NCBI GenBank assembly: GCA_038888615.1
Contig: JAWAID010000001.1
Location: forward strand, 248,001 to 312,000
Reading direction: 5' to 3'
From: Candidatus Korarchaeum sp.
Lineage (GTDB): Archaea; Korarchaeota; Korarchaeia; Korarchaeales; Korarchaeaceae
Length of the DNA stretch: 64,000 nucleotides
Positions within the stretch are counted from its first letter, which is position 1; every line of letters starts with the position of its first letter. The position numbers were made by a program, and so were the translations under genes. Below are positions 49,570 to 58,502 of the stretch, piece after piece. The notes beneath the pieces are model-generated. The model had not been told where the DNA came from. It saw nothing but the letters and a program-made list of their open reading frames with translations, and made no database searches.

Positions 49570-50308
49570 GATATTCAGGACTTACATCGGAGAAACTCCT
49601 TACTCTAGATTGAATCCCATCTCTAAGTTCCTGTTATTCTTAACCTTCCTCATTCTTCCTCTGATCTCCCCGAGTATCTTTCTTCAAATACTCTCGATAG
49701 CCGCTCAAGTACCCTTGATAGTCATCTCTAGATCTGGGAGGAGGGTCCTAAGGTCTCTCAGGGCATCTACTTTCTTCATAATCCTCCTGGTGATATTGAA
49801 CTATGTGACCACGGGCAACGTGATATTCAGTCTCTCCATGGTTATGAGGCTCATAGCTATGATAATCGCTTCAGCCATATTCATGAATGGATCGAGTCCC
49901 TCTGAGGTAGGGGATCTCCTATCAAAACTGAGGGTACCGCCTTCTATATCGTTCTCATTCATAATAGCACTGAGGTTCATCCCCGTTCTAGCAGATGACT
50001 TCATGAACATATTGTCATCGCAAGCGAGTAGGGGGTATGAAGTGGAGAAGGGTGGTCTACTGAGGAAAGCCAAGAGCTTGATACCTATATTGATCCCGTT
50101 GATAGTGATAGCTATTAGAAGAGCCCAGCAACTGGCTGAAGCTTTAGAAAGTAGGTGCTTCGGCTCGGGTTTGAAAAGGACGAGTTACATAGTTTATGGT
50201 GTGGGGGGGAAAGATCTCTTAGCGATTACTTACTGTATCCTCCTATTGGTCATGGGTGCGTACCTATCCACACTCCCCCTGGTAATTCCACTCCTTCAAC
50301 TCCGCTGA
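49544..50308 (+). CDS. ECF transporter transmembrane subunit EcfT
   Basis: A membrane protein of about 254 residues coupling the EcfA ATPases to a substrate-binding subunit. It has about five hydrophobic segments (for example ISKFLLFLTFLILPLISPSIF near the start). Coupling-helix-like motifs ALESRCFGSG and the QLAEALESRC region are typical of EcfT. The ATG at 49544 is preceded by AGGAGGTG at an ideal distance, so I use it over the TTG at 49517. The gene overlaps the second ATPase gene by 26 bp. The substrate is unknown. Its last codons overlap an inverted repeat that forms part of the putative origin. Confidence 0.85.
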   Translation: MFDPLGMFEIFRTYIGETPYSRLNPISKFLLFLTFLILPLISPSIFLQILSIAAQVPLIVISRSGRRVLRSLRASTFFIILLVILNYVTTGNVIFSLSMVMRLIAMIIASAIFMNGSSPSEVGDLLSKLRVPPSISFSFIIALRFIPVLADDFMNILSSQASRGYEVEKGGLLRKAKSLIPILIPLIVIAIRRAQQLAEALESRCFGSGLKRTSYIVYGVGGKDLLAITYCILLLVMGAYLSTLPLVIPLLQLR

Positions 50309-50514
50309 ACCATTGTTGGAGTTGAAGGGGTTCTCCTTCAGCTGGAGGATTTTGGGATTGGATCTGAAGGAGTGGAAAACTAGCGCTCTGGGGGTAACTC
50401 GGAGGTGATGGAGTTGAAGTGTATCACCCACCGCTATCATAAACATAGATAATTTTATGAGGATAATATAATACTCTCATGACCTATTCTTTAAAAGGAC
50501 ATCAAGTTTAAAGG
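50275..50514. other. Candidate replication origin with ORB-like repeats upstream of cdc6
   Basis: Two inverted copies of a G(G/A)-rich box ending in TGAAGGAGTGGAA are each followed by GGGGG. The first is on the minus strand at 50275-50303 (13-bp core 50286-50298) and the second on the plus strand at 50360-50395 (core 50365-50377). The related decamer GGAGTTGAAG occurs at 50294-50303 (minus), 50318-50327 and 50410-50419 (plus). An A/T-rich stretch follows at about 50440-50500. The TGGAA plus G-string layout resembles origin recognition boxes, and the cluster lies directly before orc1/cdc6. No binding has been tested; terminator hairpins of ecfT are an alternative for part of it. Confidence 0.5.
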
Positions 50515-50564
50515 TGGAGTGGATACTAGGGATATTCAGGTCGGGGTGGAGGGGAAGCGATAGA

Positions 50565-51755
50565 ATGCCAATAAATAATAGTGTCTTTTACGATGCCTCC
50601 TACGTAACCTTCTCAATAATAAAGGATAAGCGTGTCCTCAGGGACTCGTTCATACCTGACACACTTCCCGGGAGGGAGGAGCAGATATTCCAATTCACCA
50701 GGGCTCTCTCCGATCTACTTGCCGATCAACCACCTAATGATATAGCGTTCATAGGCAAACCCGGAACCGGAAAGACAGCCGTAGTTAAGAACGTCACTGC
50801 AAAATACAGGCAGGAGTATCCGAACTTAAGGGCTAAATTTGTCTATGTAAACTGCAGCCAGGCCACAACATCATACAGGGTGATGTACCAACTCAACAGG
50901 GCCCTAGGTGTGCTCGTCCCCCCCTCAGGATATCCCTTCGATGTCCTCTGGGACAAGTTCATCGAAGCTTACTCATCATCTAACTCCCGCTTGGTCGTGG
51001 TACTGGATGAGGTCGACTTACTGGTGAGGAGGGACGGGGGGAGGATACTCTACTCACTCTCCAGATTGAACTACGAGCTGAGGAAGGACCTCAGCATAAG
51101 CATGGTGGTGATAAGCAACACGCTTGACTTCTTAGAGAGGTTGGATCCTAGGGAGAGGAGTAGCTTCGAGCCCATCAGGATACACTTCCCTCCATACACC
51201 CAGCCTCAACTTTACAGTATACTGAGGCAGAGGGCTGATCTAGGCCTGAAGTTAGGTACTTGGGACGATGAGGCTCTACACTTCATCGCCTCAAGAGTAG
51301 CTCAGGAATCAGGGGATGCTAGAAGGGCTATAGATGTTTTAAGAATGGCTGCTGAGCTGGTGGAGGATGATAGAGCTGAGAAGTTGACCGTAGAATACGC
51401 TGAGAGAGCTCTAGGTTGTGTTAATGAGGAGGAGATCTCAGTCACGATAAGGACCCTTCCGCTACATCACAGGCTCATAATAGCGGCTATAACGGACATA
51501 CTTGAGAAACCGAACCTGAGGCCGGGTACGGGTGCGATATACATGAGCTACACTAAGAAAGCGTCGAATTACGGTGTTAAGCCCCTCACCATGAGGAGGG
51601 TCTCAGGTATCCTGAGGGAGCTCGAGTCGCTGGGCTTAATAGAGGTGAAGATGGACTACGGGGGGGCTAGGGGGAACACTAAGGTGGTTGAGAGGATGGC
51701 CCTACCCCCCAGGCAGATGAAGTCCCTACTCGGCCAAATGGGTATTAAGGTCTAA
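50565..51755 (+). CDS. cdc6: Orc1/Cdc6 replication initiator
   Basis: An AAA+ protein of about 396 residues. LPGREEQIFQFTRAL opens the ATPase domain. Walker A is GKPGTGKTAVV (about 63-73), Walker B is VVLDEVDLL, sensor 1 is VISNTLDF, and the sensor 2 region is GDARRAIDVLRMAAEL. The C-terminal winged helix (about 300-396) includes TMRRVSGILRELESLGLIE. The start is set at ATG 50565; the frame is open to 50514. It probably binds the ORB-like repeats just upstream, loads MCM, and regulates its own promoter. It converges with DP1. Confidence 0.93.
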   Translation: MPINNSVFYDASYVTFSIIKDKRVLRDSFIPDTLPGREEQIFQFTRALSDLLADQPPNDIAFIGKPGTGKTAVVKNVTAKYRQEYPNLRAKFVYVNCSQATTSYRVMYQLNRALGVLVPPSGYPFDVLWDKFIEAYSSSNSRLVVVLDEVDLLVRRDGGRILYSLSRLNYELRKDLSISMVVISNTLDFLERLDPRERSSFEPIRIHFPPYTQPQLYSILRQRADLGLKLGTWDDEALHFIASRVAQESGDARRAIDVLRMAAELVEDDRAEKLTVEYAERALGCVNEEEISVTIRTLPLHHRLIIAAITDILEKPNLRPGTGAIYMSYTKKASNYGVKPLTMRRVSGILRELESLGLIEVKMDYGGARGNTKVVERMALPPRQMKSLLGQMGIKV

Positions 51756-53164
51756 GAGAAATTCATCACCTCTACGCTCAAATTTTTTAAATCTAAAACG
51801 GGGACCCTTCCAACTGTCACCTCTATTCCCAAGCTCCTTATATAAGGTGTCTCGTTCTCAAATGTGCCTGAGTTGATCAACTTAACCCCCCTATGCTCAC
51901 CTACCCCGTAAACATGGATGTGGCCAGTGTGGAGGACGCTCGGGACCTCCAGCAGGACCAACCAGTCCCTCTCCTCAGGAGAGATGGGGTGTTCCCCGTA
52001 GATAGGCGCTAGGCTCCTGAGCCTGAGCATCCAGGACATGGCCTCAACTACGGTGTTAGGGGTTACCGGTTGTAGGCCTGGGATGTGCTTCATTATGGCG
52101 TTGAGGCTCCTACCATGATATAGCATGATCCTCACACCTCCAATGCTCACCATCGCAGGGTTCGGAAGGTGTATCATATCGGGCTTTGCCTCCCTCAGGA
52201 TCTCCAAGTAGTCCTCAGGGACCTCGGGCTGAGGCTCAGCTTGTCTAACGGGTTCATGATTTCCAGGTACGTATATCAACTTGACGTGATTCGGGACCCT
52301 CGAGAGGATAGCGCCAGCGTACTCAAACTGCTTATAAACATCGGTTATCCTCAATTCCTCCTCCTGATTCGGATAAACACCAATACCATCAACAAGATCT
52401 CCGCATATCACTAAATACCTCACATCCCTAGCTCCCTCGCTTCCGAGCCACCTGATGAACTTCTCGAAAGCCCTTTCATTGAAGTACTTACTTCCGATAT
52501 GCACGTCGCTTACGAGAGCTACCTTACCCTCATGAAACCCGCTCTTCACCTCCTCCTCACTCACCTCAGGAAGTATCAAGCTCTCCGCGAAGATCTTACC
52601 ATTCATGTAAGTGCCCCTGACCGCTATCACGCTATCTACAGGGATTTTATCAGCGATCTCCCAATATCTACTCTCTTTCTTAAATAGAACGCTTATAGAA
52701 CCCGTTTCATCCTCTAGAGTGATCCTGATGGACCTATCTCTCATAGTCGCTTTATCCAGAACCATCCCTATGACGAGTAAGTTGTCCCCGTTCCTAGTAG
52801 CTGAAGCCCTGAGCTCGGCTATGGGTATGGGCTCCAGATCAATCCTCCGGAGGAGCAAAGATCTCAACCCCTCGAACCTGGACCTGATGAATCTCACGAA
52901 CTCATCGGGAGCGCCCGAAACTCCCAGATCAACTGGCCTCAGTAGGACGGACAGGTCGCTCTCGATAACTCCCTTAGGGATGCCCTCCGCTCTCTCGACC
53001 AGGGGCATCAGGTCCCTCAGATCCACGACGACCTTATCTCGCAACAGGTCAAGTAATTCATCTAAATCCTCTCCTTTCAAGCTCAATAGGAAGCTCAAGG
53101 CCTCTGGAGATAGGTTAACTCCCTTCTTAAGTGCCTTTCTCAGCACTTCCAACTCGGCGCTCAT
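51752..53164 (-). CDS. DNA polymerase D small subunit (DP1)
   Basis: A 470-residue exonuclease subunit of archaeal PolD. After a helical N-terminal region comes an OB domain (about 115-205, TLEDETGSISVLF and VIAVRGTYMNGKI). Then comes a calcineurin-like phosphoesterase domain with VALVSDVHIGSKYF, VICGDLVDGIG, YVPGNHEPVR, LYHGRS and a HTGHIHVYGV end, so the metal ligands for proofreading are complete. PolD outside Euryarchaeota is characteristic of several deep lineages including Korarchaeota. It meets cdc6 tail to tail with 4 bp overlap, next to the putative origin. The large subunit is not in this window. Confidence 0.93.
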   Translation of the reverse strand: MSAELEVLRKALKKGVNLSPEALSFLLSLKGEDLDELLDLLRDKVVVDLRDLMPLVERAEGIPKGVIESDLSVLLRPVDLGVSGAPDEFVRFIRSRFEGLRSLLLRRIDLEPIPIAELRASATRNGDNLLVIGMVLDKATMRDRSIRITLEDETGSISVLFKKESRYWEIADKIPVDSVIAVRGTYMNGKIFAESLILPEVSEEEVKSGFHEGKVALVSDVHIGSKYFNERAFEKFIRWLGSEGARDVRYLVICGDLVDGIGVYPNQEEELRITDVYKQFEYAGAILSRVPNHVKLIYVPGNHEPVRQAEPQPEVPEDYLEILREAKPDMIHLPNPAMVSIGGVRIMLYHGRSLNAIMKHIPGLQPVTPNTVVEAMSWMLRLRSLAPIYGEHPISPEERDWLVLLEVPSVLHTGHIHVYGVGEHRGVKLINSGTFENETPYIRSLGIEVTVGRVPVLDLKNLSVEVMNFS

Positions 53165-53199
53165 CCCGAGCTACATCTGGGCTTTACTAAAAACGATTC

Positions 53200-53742
53200 T
53201 CATGGCCTGGAGGAGGGAAGGGGGAGGAGGAACTTACCCCCAGAGCCCTCGACAACTTCGGTAAGACCTCTCACATGGAGCAAACCTACGGCTAGGCATG
53301 TGAGGGCATCTACATCATCCTTGCTTTTGGGATTCGAGCAGAAGGAGTACTTGGACATGGCTTCAACGAGCTCAGCCTCGCCGACGCCCATTATGATCCT
53401 AGCTGTCCTGGGGTGGGTCTCGTAGACGGCTACCCCAAGACCCTCTAGCGCCTCCCTGAGCTCACATCCAAGATCAGCTAGTCTTACCATTGAACTCAAG
53501 CTGAGGGGTAAGAGCTTGAACCCTCTAGCTATGAGGACCCTCTCAAAATCCCTGAAGGCCCCGCTTCTAGGTTTAGAGAGAGGAGCGTCTATCACAACGA
53601 TCTCGAAGGGGGAGAGGAACTCAGCTAGCTGATCGCTGGAGACCCTCTCGAACTTAACGCATCTATCGATGAAAGCGATGGAGGATTTCCTGACGACGGA
53701 GAGGTCGGCGCCAGCTATGTGAGATCTCCGCAAGAACACCAC
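53200..53742 (-). CDS. DUF429 family (RNase H-like) protein
   Basis: A 180-residue protein. AGADLSVVRKSSIAFID (about 11-27) resembles the first strand with the acidic residue of the RNase H fold, VVIDAPLSKPRSGAFRDFER (about 50-70) is the second conserved block, and YETHPRTARIIMG and SKDDVDALTCLAVG follow, each bearing an acidic residue. This pattern matches DUF429, predicted to be a nuclease but not characterised. Its start overlaps the GPN-loop GTPase by 28 bp, hinting at coupled translation. Confidence 0.7.
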   Translation of the reverse strand: MVFLRRSHIAGADLSVVRKSSIAFIDRCVKFERVSSDQLAEFLSPFEIVVIDAPLSKPRSGAFRDFERVLIARGFKLLPLSLSSMVRLADLGCELREALEGLGVAVYETHPRTARIIMGVGEAELVEAMSKYSFCSNPKSKDDVDALTCLAVGLLHVRGLTEVVEGSGGKFLLPLPSSRP

Positions 53743-54464
53743 ACCTCGTTCATCAGATCAAAGACCTCCTCAAACCCACTGCCGTACTTGGCGGAGGTAG
53801 CTATGACCCTCGTCGGGGATCTGAAGGAGGAGATAGCCCTGAGGAGCTCATGGAGGACATCCGAGTAAGTGCCACTTCCCTCGATAGTTACTTCCCCGCT
53901 AAGGGCAGCGTTCCACAAGTTCTCAATATCTCTACCCTCCCAGAGGTCTGATTTGTTCAAGAGGGGGATCACCTTGACTCCTAGCTTGAGCTCCAGTATC
54001 TTAGCGAGCAGCGCTGACGATAAGAGGTCCTCTATCTCCCTACTCGGATCGTAATCCCCCAAGTATATCGACAGGATCCTCAACTTCCTTGCTAGTTTCT
54101 CGCAGAGAACCCTCCCAGTCGGCCTGAAGGCGAATATCTCCATCTGGCCTGGTGTGTCGACTATCAAGTACTCGCAGTCTAGGGAGAGCAGAGATGAGGC
54201 TATCTCATCTGAGAGCTCGACCATAAGCTCAGCAGCCCTCACCATAGCTCCGTTAGGACCTAAGCGCTCCTCAATCATCAGGTGATCGATGCTGATGAGC
54301 TCCCTGATATCGTATGAGGGGTCAAAGGGTAAAAAGGAGGCTCCCGGATCTAAGTTAACTGAACATACTCTCAGAGGGACCCTATCGGATAACCACCTCG
54401 AGAAGTTAGCGGTGAAAGTCGTCTTTCCCGAACCAGCTGTCCCGAGCACAATTAAAGCCTGCAT
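53715..54464 (-). CDS. GPN-loop GTPase
   Basis: A 249-residue GTPase. Walker A is GTAGSGKTTFTANFS (about 8-22). The family-defining GPN is in RLGPNGAMVRAAELM (about 67-81). G3 is YLIVDTPGQMEIF, and G4 is LLNKSDLW. Eukaryotic homologues (Gpn1/Npa3) assist assembly and nuclear import of RNA polymerase; archaeal members form dimers and have a probable chaperone role. It is followed by the overlapping DUF429 gene. Confidence 0.9.
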   Translation of the reverse strand: MQALIVLGTAGSGKTTFTANFSRWLSDRVPLRVCSVNLDPGASFLPFDPSYDIRELISIDHLMIEERLGPNGAMVRAAELMVELSDEIASSLLSLDCEYLIVDTPGQMEIFAFRPTGRVLCEKLARKLRILSIYLGDYDPSREIEDLLSSALLAKILELKLGVKVIPLLNKSDLWEGRDIENLWNAALSGEVTIEGSGTYSDVLHELLRAISSFRSPTRVIATSAKYGSGFEEVFDLMNEVWCSCGDLT

Positions 54465-54511
54465 ATAACATCACCAAAGATTTATAGGGGTTGAGGGTTG
54501 ATTTAACTGGT

Positions 54512-54613
54512 GCCGGGGTACCCTAGCCAGAGGGCCGAGCCCGGCTAAGAAAGGGGCCGGACTCGAGATCCGGTGGCCTCCGGGCCTCGTGGGTTCAAAT
54601 CCCACCCCCGGCG
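54512..54613 (+). tRNA. tRNA-Ser (CGA anticodon), oversized D-arm
   Basis: A class II tRNA followed by an encoded CCA (54614-54616). The acceptor GCCGGGG pairs with CCCCGGC and the anticodon stem CCGGA/TCCGG has loop CTCGAGA. The variable arm is GGCC/GGCC and the T-arm is GTGGG-TTCAAAT-CCCAC. The stretch between positions 9 and 27 has 36 nt where about 18-20 are expected. It contains AGCC-AGA-GGGC-CGA-GCCC-GGCT, which can pair in a bulge-like fold. A D-arm intron or a partial duplication is likely. No other tRNA in the window has this. Confidence 0.85.
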
Positions 54614-54626
54614 CCATCATAATAAC

Positions 54627-56963
54627 TCAACTGACTATCTTGTGCAGTCTTACGAGATCTGCCCTGAAGGGAGAGAGCTCCTCAGGTATATCCACTGTTA
54701 TGGGCTCCTTCATGCTCAAATTCCTCTCCTTCCTCATCTTCCATACGTTACTGTTGAACTCCATCAAGGCATCCCCTAGTTTCGCGTACTCAGTCTCGTA
54801 CTCGGTCATGACCTCGGGTAAGCTCTGAAGATGTACCGAGCCCCCATAAATCCGTCTCCATATGTAATCCGTTATGTGCGGTGTTATAGGCGCAGCTAGC
54901 CTCAGCACTGTCTTGAGGACATGATGCAGGGTCCACCTAGCAGAATCCCTCTCTGCATCACTGAACTCAATTCCATAAGCCCTCTCCTTCACCATTTCTA
55001 TGTAATGGGGCGCGAAAACCTCCCAGACGAATGTCCTAACTTCGTTGGCTGGGTCGAAGAAGTCGAAGTTCCTATAACCATTTAGGGATCTCTCTATAGC
55101 CCTGTTCAACCTCCCAAGTATCCAGAGGTCTGAGGGTTGAAGCTCAACCTTGTCTCTTGGCTCATCGAAGTGGGAGACGAACCTAGCAACGTTCCAAAGC
55201 TTCTGAAGGAACTTATAGGCCCCCTCTATCTTCCTCTCGGATATCCTCAAGTCGGATCCGTGATGAGCCTCTGCTGCCCCGAAGAACCTCACCGCATCAG
55301 CACCGTACTTCTCGAAGAGGGGCCATGGGTAGATGACGTTCCCTAAACTCTTATGCATCGCCCTCCCCTGAGCATCCAGTCCCATCCCCGAGAGCCAGAC
55401 GTGCTTGAAAGCCTGCTTTCCTAGTATCTGGTGGACCCTCAGGAACGTGTAGTGAAGCCAGGTCCTCACGATATCCTTACCCTGAGGTCTCAGATCGCTC
55501 GGACCAAGCTTCCTGAACATCTCCTCGTTCCAGAGGTACCCGTTGTAGACCAAGGGTGATATCGAGGAATCGAACCATGTATCGAAGACCCTAGTCTCCC
55601 CCTCGAAGCCCTCTGAGGAGCCACAGTGTGGGCACTTATCGAACGGGGGGTCTTCCCTCCAGGGCCTGTAGTACTTCCCTGGTTGAGGTAACGCGGGCTT
55701 ACCGCAGCTCCTGCAGTACCAGATTGGTATCTCCGTGGCGTAGTACCTCCTCCTCGATATGGGCCAATCGGAGCTTATTGACCTGAGCCAGTCCCTCCAG
55801 TAGTTAGCTGACCAGTCAGGGTAGAACTTGACAGTCTCGAGGTAACCCTCTAGCTCCCTCAGGAACTCCATCTGCTTGAGGTAGTACTCCCTCATCGGTA
55901 TTATCTCGAGGGGGGTCTTGCACCTCCAGCAGACGGGGGTCCTATGGGATATCTCCTCCACCCTCTCCAATGCCCCCTCATCCCTCAGATCCTCCAATAT
56001 CCTTCCTCTAACCTCTCCTATGGTGAGACCAGCGTACTTGCCAGCGGACTCGTTCAAAGTACCGTCCTCCTTAACCACTACCTTCGGCTCTAACCCGAGT
56101 TCCCTGAATAACTGCACATCTACCTTGTCACCGTAGGAGCAAACCATCACGAGACCCGTTCCGAAATCGGGATCTGCGTAAGGGTGCTCGAATACCGGGA
56201 CGGAGTCGCCCAGTGGGGTCACTAACCTCTTCCCCCTGAGCCAGCGGTACCTCGAGTCGGCGGGGTTATATATCACGGCCCTGCAGGCTGGGAGGAGCTC
56301 AGGTCTAGTAGTGGCTATCGTGACCTGATCACCACTTCCCTCAACTCTGAACTTGAGATAGACGAGTTGGGTCCTAAGCTCTTTGTACTCGACTTCAGCA
56401 TCGGCTAATGTGGTCCTACATCTCGGACAGTAGACGTTAGGTCTGTAATCCTCGTAAACGTATCCCTTATTCCAGACGTCTATGAAGGTGGCCTGAGTCA
56501 CGGCCCTCCAGAGGTCGCTGTCGGTCTGGAAGTACTCCTCCGTGGTGAAGCTGATACCCAACCTCCTGCATATGGAGACTATGTCCTGCTCAGCCTCATC
56601 CAAGAACTCCCTGCAGAGCCTTATGAACTCCTCCCTGGGATACTCAAACATCCTTATTCCGTACCTCTTCTCGGTCTCCACCTCCACGGGTAGCCCGTTC
56701 CTATCTATGCCCAGGGGGAAGTAGACCTCGTAGCCCATCATCCTCATGCTCCTAGCTATCATGTCTATCTGTGAGTAGTGTATAGCGGCAGCGATATGCC
56801 ACTTACCGCTGGCGTAGGGAGGTGGGGTGTCTATTGAGAACTTCGGCTTATCGGAATTTAGATCTAACTTGTAGAGGCCCTCCTTGCTCCAGATACTTTG
56901 GATCTCCAGTTCCATCTCAGGGGACCAATGCTTCTCCCTGAGCTTAGGCTCCCTCTCTGGCAA
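54627..56963 (-). CDS. valS: Valyl-tRNA synthetase, divergent signature motifs
   Basis: A 778-residue class I synthetase, slightly short for an archaeal ValRS. The HIGH region reads PPPYASGKWHIAAAIHY (about 48-64) and the KMSKS region GRAMHKSLGNVI (about 548-559), both altered from the consensus. The editing domain has TIATTRPELLPAC and DFGTGLVMVCSYGD, which identify ValRS over IleRS. Zinc-type cysteine pairs (CPRCRTTLAD, CWRCKTPL, CRSCGKP, CPHCGSS) are present. The anticodon-binding domain lies at about 640-760. It stands between tRNA-Ser and DUF99. Confidence 0.9.
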   Translation of the reverse strand: MPEREPKLREKHWSPEMELEIQSIWSKEGLYKLDLNSDKPKFSIDTPPPYASGKWHIAAAIHYSQIDMIARSMRMMGYEVYFPLGIDRNGLPVEVETEKRYGIRMFEYPREEFIRLCREFLDEAEQDIVSICRRLGISFTTEEYFQTDSDLWRAVTQATFIDVWNKGYVYEDYRPNVYCPRCRTTLADAEVEYKELRTQLVYLKFRVEGSGDQVTIATTRPELLPACRAVIYNPADSRYRWLRGKRLVTPLGDSVPVFEHPYADPDFGTGLVMVCSYGDKVDVQLFRELGLEPKVVVKEDGTLNESAGKYAGLTIGEVRGRILEDLRDEGALERVEEISHRTPVCWRCKTPLEIIPMREYYLKQMEFLRELEGYLETVKFYPDWSANYWRDWLRSISSDWPISRRRYYATEIPIWYCRSCGKPALPQPGKYYRPWREDPPFDKCPHCGSSEGFEGETRVFDTWFDSSISPLVYNGYLWNEEMFRKLGPSDLRPQGKDIVRTWLHYTFLRVHQILGKQAFKHVWLSGMGLDAQGRAMHKSLGNVIYPWPLFEKYGADAVRFFGAAEAHHGSDLRISERKIEGAYKFLQKLWNVARFVSHFDEPRDKVELQPSDLWILGRLNRAIERSLNGYRNFDFFDPANEVRTFVWEVFAPHYIEMVKERAYGIEFSDAERDSARWTLHHVLKTVLRLAAPITPHITDYIWRRIYGGSVHLQSLPEVMTEYETEYAKLGDALMEFNSNVWKMRKERNLSMKEPITVDIPEELSPFRADLVRLHKIVS

Positions 56964-57076
56964 GCTTTCTTCCCTCCGGCCCCAGGGAACAGCAGGCAGA
57001 AATAAAAATTTTCAGCTGGGGGGACTCGCCAAACCTTGGAGAGCAGCCCTCGAATCACTCCAGCATACCCAGAGAG

Positions 57077-57628
57077 TCAATAGAGCCCTTGAAAGAGTTT
57101 AGCAATTATATCTGCTACCCTAAGCTGCTCGGGTACCTTAGATTCCGAGGAGTACCTAAGGATGATCCTCTCAGCCTCCCTATCGCTCAATCCGATTTTA
57201 GAGTAGTAACAGAGGCCCTTAGGAGTCCTGAGAGGGCTGTAAGGAGGATTCTTCCTGACTAAAATCAGCTTCTCATGTAGGCCAGCTGATTCGATGGCCT
57301 TCTCTATCTCGCTAGTCGGCATCCTCGAGGTAACAGCTATGAGAGGGACTCCTGTCTCCTCGTGGAACTTGAGCACGTCGAGCACGTTGAGACCGGCGAA
57401 AGTGGTACCGTGGGTCATCACCAACCTGACCTCCTCCCTGACCTTAGGATCCATCACCATCCTTATCAGAGCTTCAGTAGAGTCGTCTCCATCTACTTCC
57501 ACGCTCTCCTTGACAGCGTACTCCAACACGAGCCCCCTGAACATGAGACCTATCAGGAAAGCCCTCGAACTTCTCCTCCTCTCGAACGGAGTATCGTCGA
57601 CAGCGAGCACTCTTATACTGCCCTTCAA
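57077..57628 (-). CDS. DUF99 family protein
   Basis: A 183-residue protein of the DUF99 family, which shares a fold with endonuclease V. RVLAVDDTPF (first acidic residue, about 6-15), LIGLMFRGL, VRLVMTHGTTFAGLNVLDVLKFHEETGVPLIAVTSR in blocks and the ALKFHEETG region are the characteristic segments. A nuclease or nucleotide-repair role is proposed for the family but not demonstrated. It is divergent from the GGGP synthase gene with 56 bp between the starts. Confidence 0.75.
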   Translation of the reverse strand: MKGSIRVLAVDDTPFERRRSSRAFLIGLMFRGLVLEYAVKESVEVDGDDSTEALIRMVMDPKVREEVRLVMTHGTTFAGLNVLDVLKFHEETGVPLIAVTSRMPTSEIEKAIESAGLHEKLILVRKNPPYSPLRTPKGLCYYSKIGLSDREAERIILRYSSESKVPEQLRVADIIAKLFQGLY

Positions 57629-57684
57629 GGTCGGTCATACCTTGGTCAGCTTCGATTTATATCTTTCCCGAGTAAGTACCTGGG

Positions 57685-58437
57685 ATGAGCCTAGAGGAAC
57701 ACATGAGAAATGAGTCAGCTAAGAGATCCTTGCTCGCTGTACTCCTAGATCCAGCTAAGGTGAGCAGTGAGGAGGCGAGTAGATTCGCTAGAGCTTCTGC
57801 CGAAGGAGGAGCCGATCTAATATTCGTTGGGGGATCTATAGGAGCCGGTATGGGACTTAATGAGGTCGTTATGAGGGCGAAGGAGGAGTCAAATCTCCCA
57901 GTTATCCTGTTTCCGGGAAACGTAGACGGGGTATCGCCTTACGCAGATGCAATACTCTTCATGTCCCTCCTCAATTCAACGAACCCCTACTGGATAATCC
58001 AAGCTCAAGCTTTAGCATCGATACCGATAAGGAGGATGGGTTTGGAGACGATACCAACAGCCTACTTGATAGTGGAGCCAGGTCAGAGGAGTGCGGCTGG
58101 ATGGGTGGGCTCAGCTAACCCAATACCCAGGGATAAGCCTGAGATAGCCCTGGCCTACGCTTTAGCAGCTGAGATGCTGGGGATGAGGTGGGTCTACTTG
58201 GAGGCTGGTAGTGGCGCCGAGGCACCCGTGCCCCCCGAGATGGTGAGGTTGGTGAGGGAGAGGACGGAGCTAGGCATCATAGTAGGGGGCGGGATAAGAT
58301 CTCCTGAGCTAGCGAGGGAGAGAGCATTAGCTGGGGCCAATATCATAGTTGTCGGGACGCACTTCGAGGAAGGCGGAGATCTGATAGTTAAGATAAGGGA
58401 GATGAGATCGGCTCTCTCCGTTAAGCCAACTCACTGA
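57685..58437 (+). CDS. Geranylgeranylglyceryl phosphate synthase
   Basis: A 250-residue TIM-barrel prenyltransferase that forms the first ether bond of archaeal lipids from glycerol 1-phosphate and GGPP. LLDPAKVSSEEASRFARAS (metal/phosphate region), FVGGSIGAG, LPVILFPGNVDGVSPYADAILFMSLLNS in blocks, YLEAGSGAEAPVP and VGGGIRSPE (glycerol-phosphate binding) are all present. A short A/T-rich promoter precedes it. Together with the geranylgeranyl reductase at 28.3-29.5 kb it marks the archaeal lipid pathway. Confidence 0.95.
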   Translation: MSLEEHMRNESAKRSLLAVLLDPAKVSSEEASRFARASAEGGADLIFVGGSIGAGMGLNEVVMRAKEESNLPVILFPGNVDGVSPYADAILFMSLLNSTNPYWIIQAQALASIPIRRMGLETIPTAYLIVEPGQRSAAGWVGSANPIPRDKPEIALAYALAAEMLGMRWVYLEAGSGAEAPVPPEMVRLVRERTELGIIVGGGIRSPELARERALAGANIIVVGTHFEEGGDLIVKIREMRSALSVKPTH

Positions 58438-58502
58438 GTTCTACCGAACTCTCCCCATCACGGGGAAAATTTATAATTGGTAAGCGCAGCCACATAGCCG
58501 GA

